Source: Aureisphaera galaxeae (lineage in GTDB: Bacteria > Bacteroidota > Bacteroidia > Flavobacteriales > Flavobacteriaceae). From it: a stretch of 64,000 nt of DNA. Under the pieces are notes generated by a model. It searched no databases, was not told the DNA's origin, and saw nothing but the letters and a program-made list of their open reading frames with translations. Positions 59,111 through 64,000 of the stretch are shown piece after piece. Every line of letters begins with the position of its first letter. Position 1 is the first letter of the stretch. A program made the translations under genes and the position numbers. The stretch spans positions 186,001 through 250,000 of the forward strand of contig NZ_JAQQTF010000004.1 in assembly GCF_028561275.1 (NCBI RefSeq), read 5' to 3'.

Positions 59111-60637
59111 TTATTGTATAAACGTCACTTTGGAGATCAATCCATTTTCTACTTCATAAATGGCTATGGCGGAGTAGTTCTTTCCATTAATGGTCAAAAA
59201 CTCTTCATCGATTACCTTGTTACCAACGACAATTCTGTTTTTAATCGTGCAGTTAAGGTCGGGCGTTGCTTCAAAAAAGGATGCGTAGTTTGTCTTCATG
59301 GAAGCTTGTCCTTCGGACATAAATCGATGAGGAAAGGAATAGAGCTTAATATCGTCTGCATAGGTGGCCATGAATTCATCAATGTTCCTAGCATTATAGG
59401 CTTCTAGCTGTTTGTCTACGATGATCGTGGGGTCTTTGGAGGTTTTTTTATTGTGAATAAAGGTCATGGACTGAATACTCCCTAGTCCTGTCTCGTATAT
59501 AGTGGCTTGATGAAAAGTGTCATTGTTTACGGTGCCAGTTTCTTCGTCTACTACGACATTCTTGTAGGCGATCCTGTTTTCTACTTTGACCGTTAAATTG
59601 GAATTGTTCTTCATGAAGCGTTCATAACCCGCACGCATTTCCGCTCTTCCCATAGAAGTGGTGTCTGCGGGAAAATTACGCACTACTACATTCTCTGAAA
59701 AGGCGTTGGCAAAATCATCCAATCGTCCTTCGTTGTAAGGTGCTATATGGGCTTGTACGATTTCTGAAGGTGAAAGTGCCTCGGCTACTATGGCCAATCG
59801 CTTGCGATCCGGACTAACGGCCATACGTGTAATGTTCTCTATTTTGTAGGCCGAAAGATCTGCGAACAATTGCCATTCGCCGTCTCCGAATAAATCGTAT
59901 AGATACAATTTATTACCACTACCAATCAACATTTTAGAACCATCTAACCAAACATGATCCTGAATGCCTATGGGTAATTGTGCCACGAAAAAGCTTTCCT
60001 TTGTTTTTGTATCTAACTGATACACATCCCAATTGCCTTCCTCGTTAACGGCGGTGTAACTCATGGCATCTGTAGCGGGAACTTTATGAATGGAGCGACC
60101 CGATCGATCTAACAGGGTATCACTCTTTTGGGAGGCAATATCGCTGATGACCAAGTCCAATTGATTTCCAGACAAAACGGAGCTCAATAAAGTGTTCTCA
60201 TCGTAGTGCGCATAATAAGCTACCCTAAGGTCCTTGATGTATGCTACAGGTGCTTCTCCCGAACGATAGCGGTAGAGTCGTTGTTTCCCATCGGGATCCA
60301 AACGAACCGCGGTGAAGTCTTGAGTCGAACCTATTCTTTGCGGGGAATATTCGCCTCCGGGAGTTCCTTCGAACAACCATTGCGTTGACCAGAAGGCAGG
60401 ATCGAATACTGCTATATCTGTCTGTTCATTTTGGGTTTTGGCGTAGAGAAGAAGGCCATCTTGGGTAAATGAAGGTTGATTGTCATACCCTTCATTGTAA
60501 GAGATATTCTGAAAATTGGAGACTTTGAATTCTCGATCTTCCGTAAAAGAAAGATCCGCTAAAAACACTTCCGTATTCGTTTGACTTATCGCGACAAGCG
60601 TGCTAAGACAGCAGAAAATGGAAAAAAGGTGTTTCAA
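59111..60637 (-). CDS. Beta-propeller protein with two NTF2/SnoaL domains
   Basis: The 508-residue exported protein has a signal ('IFCCLSTLVAISQ') and a TolB/WD40-like propeller (about 35-285, blades such as 'NQPSFTQDGLLLYAKTQNEQ' and 'MAVSPDRKRLAIVAEALSPS'). Two NTF2/SnoaL-like domains follow in tandem (about 290-390 and 400-508), each beginning with a Tyr-Asn motif ('PYNEGRLDDFANAFSENVVV' and 'YNARNIDEFMATYADDIKLY'). The combination is unusual. The function may be binding of a small ligand. Confidence 0.78.
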   Translation of the reverse strand: MKHLFSIFCCLSTLVAISQTNTEVFLADLSFTEDREFKVSNFQNISYNEGYDNQPSFTQDGLLLYAKTQNEQTDIAVFDPAFWSTQWLFEGTPGGEYSPQRIGSTQDFTAVRLDPDGKQRLYRYRSGEAPVAYIKDLRVAYYAHYDENTLLSSVLSGNQLDLVISDIASQKSDTLLDRSGRSIHKVPATDAMSYTAVNEEGNWDVYQLDTKTKESFFVAQLPIGIQDHVWLDGSKMLIGSGNKLYLYDLFGDGEWQLFADLSAYKIENITRMAVSPDRKRLAIVAEALSPSEIVQAHIAPYNEGRLDDFANAFSENVVVRNFPADTTSMGRAEMRAGYERFMKNNSNLTVKVENRIAYKNVVVDEETGTVNNDTFHQATIYETGLGSIQSMTFIHNKKTSKDPTIIVDKQLEAYNARNIDEFMATYADDIKLYSFPHRFMSEGQASMKTNYASFFEATPDLNCTIKNRIVVGNKVIDEEFLTINGKNYSAIAIYEVENGLISKVTFIQ

Positions 60638-60655
60638 CGGATCTCTAAACGGTTT

Positions 60656-62386
60656 TTATTTTCGCTTCTTACGAATAATTTTTCTTCTTTTCTTTTTGCG
60701 TAGTCCATCTTCTTCAACTTCCAAGATATAGAAGCCTTCGGATAATACAACATCCCCAAGTCTTACCATAGTCGTTCCTGAAGCGGAAGTCAAGAAATTT
60801 ACGTTGTGAATAACCCTTCCTTGAAGATCATAAATAACGATTCTACCACTGGTTCCTCCAGGGAGTCCTTGAATAGAAATAGCATCTTTAAAAGGATTAG
60901 GGTAGATGATGAGCTCGTCATTCTCATGATCTACATTATTAAGGATAGGCTCATTTTCATATAGGATGACTACATCTTCCAACTCATCTATTAAGGTGAT
61001 GTCCATAGCACCGTCATTGTTTCTATCATGTAAAATAGCGCAAGAACCTGCCTGAACAGCATCATATGTAATAGGGTTGGCAAAAGTACCACCCCCTACG
61101 TTTTCATATAAGGTGAAATCACCTGACGAGAAATTGCTCGCAATGAAATCTAAATCTTGGTCTCCATCAATATCTCCAACATCTATGGCCAAAGAAAAGC
61201 TTCCAACACTGTATTCGTTATTTAAGGAAAGGTTTCCAGCACCGTCTCCCAAAAGGATACTTACTTCTCCTGAAGAAGAGTTGACCGACACAACATCAAT
61301 ATTTCCATCATTATCCATATCTCCGGCTGCTAACATCCAAGGAGATCCAGAAATGGAAACCGTATCTGTTTCGGTGAAATTCCCCTGCCCGTCATTTAAC
61401 AAGGTAAGGACATTGCTACTATTAAATCCTCCAATCACTAAGTCTTGGATTCCGTCATTGTTTAGATCTACAGCTACTATAGAAGTTTCTCCTGCGATAC
61501 TCGCATTTGTCGTGATAGGAGCATTGAAGCTTCCAGTACCATCGTTTATAAGAATGGAGTAGGTACTAGCAGTTCTGTTGGCAGTTGCCAAATCATCCCA
61601 TCCGTCTCCATTTACATCGATTACTGCAACACCACGCACTCCATTGTCTGCCGAATACCCTAATTCCGGATCGAAAATGGTTGCATTATCACCCATAAAC
61701 ACACTTACATTATTGTTCTGAATGCTTCCAATAGCAATATCGATCATACCATCATGATCAAAATCGGCTCCTTCGTTAGTACTTGGTTTACTAGCATTGG
61801 GCATATCGAATACGGTGAAATCATCGTAGCCACCCGATCCATTGTTCAAGAAAACACGGATATCTTCGGAGTCTTCGTTAATAACCACCAAATCCGAATA
61901 TTCGTCGTGGTTTACATCGCCTGCATAGGCACCATAACACTGAATAAAGGTCTCTCCTGCTTCCCTAGCTGAAAACTGATCTACCAACGTTTGATTCAAA
62001 GTCCCCGTAAGGGTCTTGATCCAATAATTGTAGGCATATCCATTTTCTAAGGCATCACCACTGTCATTTTCTATGGCCGTGGTAAGACGAACAGTTATCC
62101 ATTCCCCGTAAAAGAAATTACGTTGAGGGGTAAAAGTAACTTCGGTATTACCTGCATCTAAGCTAATGGATCCATCCATAGGTCCGGACCAACGTCCAAA
62201 TACCATAAAAGAATCTGCAGTTACCGTTGCAGGGTTCAAAGCTTGATCGAAAGAAATCGTAATGGGAGCCCCTGGTTCTGAGGCCATTGATTGTCTATTT
62301 GGGGTTGTATTTTGCACAACGGGTGATTGGGCAAAACCTAAAGAAGCTAACAGACAGAGGGTTAGGGTGCTAGTAAAAAACTTCAT
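60656..62386 (-). CDS. Secreted FG-GAP/VCBS repeat protein with Ig-like N-domain, T9SS
   Basis: The 576-residue protein has a signal ending 'SLGFAQ' and an SbsA/Big_5-like Ig domain (25-130, 'APITISFDQALNPATVTADS'). Seven FG-GAP units with calcium-type loops follow ('DVNHDEYSDLVV', 'DFDHDGMIDIAIG', 'DVNGDGWDDLA', 'DLNNDGIQDLVIG', 'DMDNDGNIDVVS', 'DIDGDQDLDF', 'DRNNDGAMDI'). The T9SS type A sorting domain ends in an unusual Lys/Arg-rich tail ('KKKRRKIIRKKRK'). It is a surface protein, possibly adhesive. Confidence 0.85.
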   Translation of the reverse strand: MKFFTSTLTLCLLASLGFAQSPVVQNTTPNRQSMASEPGAPITISFDQALNPATVTADSFMVFGRWSGPMDGSISLDAGNTEVTFTPQRNFFYGEWITVRLTTAIENDSGDALENGYAYNYWIKTLTGTLNQTLVDQFSAREAGETFIQCYGAYAGDVNHDEYSDLVVINEDSEDIRVFLNNGSGGYDDFTVFDMPNASKPSTNEGADFDHDGMIDIAIGSIQNNNVSVFMGDNATIFDPELGYSADNGVRGVAVIDVNGDGWDDLATANRTASTYSILINDGTGSFNAPITTNASIAGETSIVAVDLNNDGIQDLVIGGFNSSNVLTLLNDGQGNFTETDTVSISGSPWMLAAGDMDNDGNIDVVSVNSSSGEVSILLGDGAGNLSLNNEYSVGSFSLAIDVGDIDGDQDLDFIASNFSSGDFTLYENVGGGTFANPITYDAVQAGSCAILHDRNNDGAMDITLIDELEDVVILYENEPILNNVDHENDELIIYPNPFKDAISIQGLPGGTSGRIVIYDLQGRVIHNVNFLTSASGTTMVRLGDVVLSEGFYILEVEEDGLRKKKRRKIIRKKRK

Positions 62387-62570
62387 AGGGATAATTTTTT
62401 CAGCAATTTACAAAAAAAAGTGGTTAAAAGTGCATTTAAGAATGAGCTCTAAACCCCAGTAAATACTAGGGTTTTAATTCCTAAAAGTCTATCGATTTAG
62501 TAGTTATTAGTCTTTATGATGACAATTTCCTTACGATTTAATAAAATTTAACACGAAAATCATAAAAAAA

Positions 62571-62594
62571 ACCGCCCTCATTTCTGAAGGCGGT
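62571..62594 (-). terminator. Terminator of the acyl-CoA dehydrogenase gene
   Basis: On the minus strand ACCGCC and GGCGGT form a 6-bp stem with a 12-nt loop, followed by TTTTTTTT. It is 52 bp after the stop. Confidence 0.82.
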
Positions 62595-62645
62595 ATTCAA
62601 CTAACTAACCAAGATTCAAAAATGGAAGATAATTGAATCTTTTCT

Positions 62646-64000
62646 TTAAAACGGATAGGTATTCTCCGCTGTAACTTTTTCTGCTATCAAATTACGAAGC
62701 GCTACCACATTGGGCATGTTCTGGTACTTGGTAAAGCGTTTCAATCCCATAAGCATCATGCGTTGCTCGTCACCTTCGGCAAAAGAAACAATACCTTCCT
62801 TCGCTTTTTTGGTAATGGTATCTACCGCGTTGTATAAGTACAATTGCGTCATGGCCAACTGCTCTTTTTGAGCTTCTTCACCAAAACGCTTGATATTCTT
62901 CTCAGTACGCAAGATAGCACTTTCCGCCATATAAATCTCTATCAAGATGTCACTTGCGGCCATTAAAAGTTGTTGGTGCTCCTCAAGGGCAGGTCCGTAT
63001 TTCTGAACAGCACTTCCGGCTACCATAAGGAATACCTTTTTCAATTTTGCTAGGATGGCTTTTTCCTCGGATAATGCTTCAGAATAGTCTGGAGTGTCGA
63101 AAGAAGGAATAGAGGTCAATTCGTTGGCTACTGCCATGGCAGGTTCCAAAAGTTGTACATGTCCTTTCATCGCTTTCTTCACCAACATTCCTACGGCAAG
63201 CATTCTGTTGATCTCGTTCGTTCCTTCGTAAATTCTGGAAATACGTGCGTCTCTCCAAGCCGACTCCATAGGGGTATCGGCACTAAAGCCCATTCCACCA
63301 AAAATCTGGATCCCTTCATCGGAACAGTTTTGAATATCTTCAGAAACAGCTACTTTCAAAATGGAACATTCAATGGCGTATTCCTCTACACCTTTCAGTT
63401 CTGCTTCCTGATGGGTATTCCCTTCGCTCATTCGGATGTTGATACGATCCTCAATGTTTTTTGCAGCACGATAACAAGCGCTTTCTCCCACATACATACT
63501 TGTAGCCATTTCAGCAATCTTTGCTTTAATAGCACCAAACTTGGCAATAGGGGTTTTAAACTGAATACGCTCGTTGGCATACTTTACCGATCCGTCGATC
63601 ACTCTTCTTTGTGCATCCAGACAAGCGGCCGCTAATTTAATACGTCCTACGTTCAACGCGTTCATTGCAATCTTGAAACCGTTTCCTCTTTCCGAAAGCA
63701 TATTCTCTACAGGTACTTTGGTTTCGTTAAAGAACACCTGACGGGTAGAGGAGGAGTGAATCCCCAATTTATGCTCTTCTTCTCCTAGGGAAATTCCATT
63801 TTCGGGATCATTTTCTACAATGAATCCTGTAATATTTTTGTCGTCCTCAATACGGGCAAAAACGATGAATACATTACAGAAACCAGCATTTGAGATCCAC
63901 ATTTTCTGTCCGCTAATGCTGTAGTAAGTACCATCCTCCGAAAGGACGGCTTTGGTCTTTCCGCTATTGGCATCACTTCCTGCTCCGGGCTCTGTTAAAC
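62646..64000 (-). CDS. Acyl-CoA dehydrogenase (5' end outside window)
   Basis: The reading frame stays open from the stop at 62646 to the window edge, giving the last 450 residues. 'LTEPGAGSDANSGKTKAV' and 'GQKMWISNAGFCNVF' belong to the middle beta domain with FAD and substrate contacts, and 'SDEGIQIFGGMGFSADTP' and 'RDARISRIYEGTNEINRML' to the C-terminal helical domain. The catalytic base (Glu) falls in 'RISRIYEGTNE'. A long C-terminal extension (about 150 residues) marks the Bacteroidota 600-residue type. It catalyses the first step of fatty acid beta-oxidation. Confidence 0.9.
   Translation of the reverse strand, partial: LTEPGAGSDANSGKTKAVLSEDGTYYSISGQKMWISNAGFCNVFIVFARIEDDKNITGFIVENDPENGISLGEEEHKLGIHSSSTRQVFFNETKVPVENMLSERGNGFKIAMNALNVGRIKLAAACLDAQRRVIDGSVKYANERIQFKTPIAKFGAIKAKIAEMATSMYVGESACYRAAKNIEDRINIRMSEGNTHQEAELKGVEEYAIECSILKVAVSEDIQNCSDEGIQIFGGMGFSADTPMESAWRDARISRIYEGTNEINRMLAVGMLVKKAMKGHVQLLEPAMAVANELTSIPSFDTPDYSEALSEEKAILAKLKKVFLMVAGSAVQKYGPALEEHQQLLMAASDILIEIYMAESAILRTEKNIKRFGEEAQKEQLAMTQLYLYNAVDTITKKAKEGIVSFAEGDEQRMMLMGLKRFTKYQNMPNVVALRNLIAEKVTAENTYPF

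Noticed and set aside
1-64000. tRNA or rRNA genes
   Set aside because: No stretch with tRNA cloverleaf arms with a GGTTCGA-type T-loop, or rRNA-like sequence, was noticed on either strand. A covariance search would be decisive.

Overview
The window looks like ordinary chromosome of a marine-type Flavobacteriaceae (Bacteroidota). The evidence is a moderately AT-rich base composition, several clean TAnnTTTG promoter elements with almost no Shine-Dalgarno sequences, many 'SLLSC'-type lipoproteins, three proteins ending in type IX secretion (T9SS) sorting domains, TonB-dependent receptors with carboxypeptidase-regulatory-like N-termini, and Bacteroidota-specific families (2TM domain, DUF2141, DUF2490, DUF4129, LETM1-related protein, bifunctional hydrolase-OsmC). 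No tRNA, rRNA, CRISPR array, prophage or insertion sequence was recognised. Genes are tightly packed; several convergent or divergent pairs overlap or lie 0-25 bp apart.

Layout: 1-2.5 kb, the end of a DUF4350/DUF4129/SpoIIM cluster with a divergent RDD membrane protein. 2.5-11.2 kb, housekeeping and signalling genes (TRIC-like channel, cyclophilin lipoprotein, CoA pyrophosphatase, acyltransferase, ECF sigma with a membrane partner, NDH-2, class III cyclase, YdeI-like protein). 11.4-18.5 kb, a coherent signalling island: TonB receptor, DUF2141 protein, a 37-aa membrane peptide, a TPR-like protein, a LytS-type histidine kinase fused to a 2TM domain, four stand-alone 2TM proteins and a LytTR response regulator. 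Three promoters here carry the same 21-bp-phased direct repeat, so the island is probably a self-contained regulon. 18.5-24 kb, lipoproteins and hypothetical proteins, including a DUF6934/56-aa gene pair. 24-27 kb, a DUF4331 function split over two genes plus a TPR lipoprotein. 27-34.6 kb, two secreted M36 metalloproteases flanking an ECF sigma/anti-sigma pair. 34.8-41.5 kb, VOC protein, Cu/Zn superoxide dismutase, YdeI-like protein, hydrolase-OsmC, DUF2490 and a large sortilin-type propeller. 41.6-44.3 kb, a VWA/AAA pair with a palindromic repeat between the genes. 44.3-49.4 kb, a second TonB receptor divergent from a second LytS/LytTR system. 49.4-52.4 kb, agmatinase, a TauE-like exporter, a 480-bp patch of decayed repeats and a Kbp-like LysM protein. 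52.5-62.4 kb, peptidases (S33, M1, M28), HEAT, DUF3291 and YdeI-like proteins, and a T9SS FG-GAP protein. The window ends inside an acyl-CoA dehydrogenase.

The strongest candidates for something undescribed are the LytTR regulon with its 2TM array and conserved operator (11.4-18.5 kb), the DUF6934 pair with a CX3CX3CX3C insert (19.6-20.3 kb), and a short promoter-terminator unit with a Cys-rich frame at about 54.9-55.0 kb. All functional statements come from reading motifs; no database search was run.
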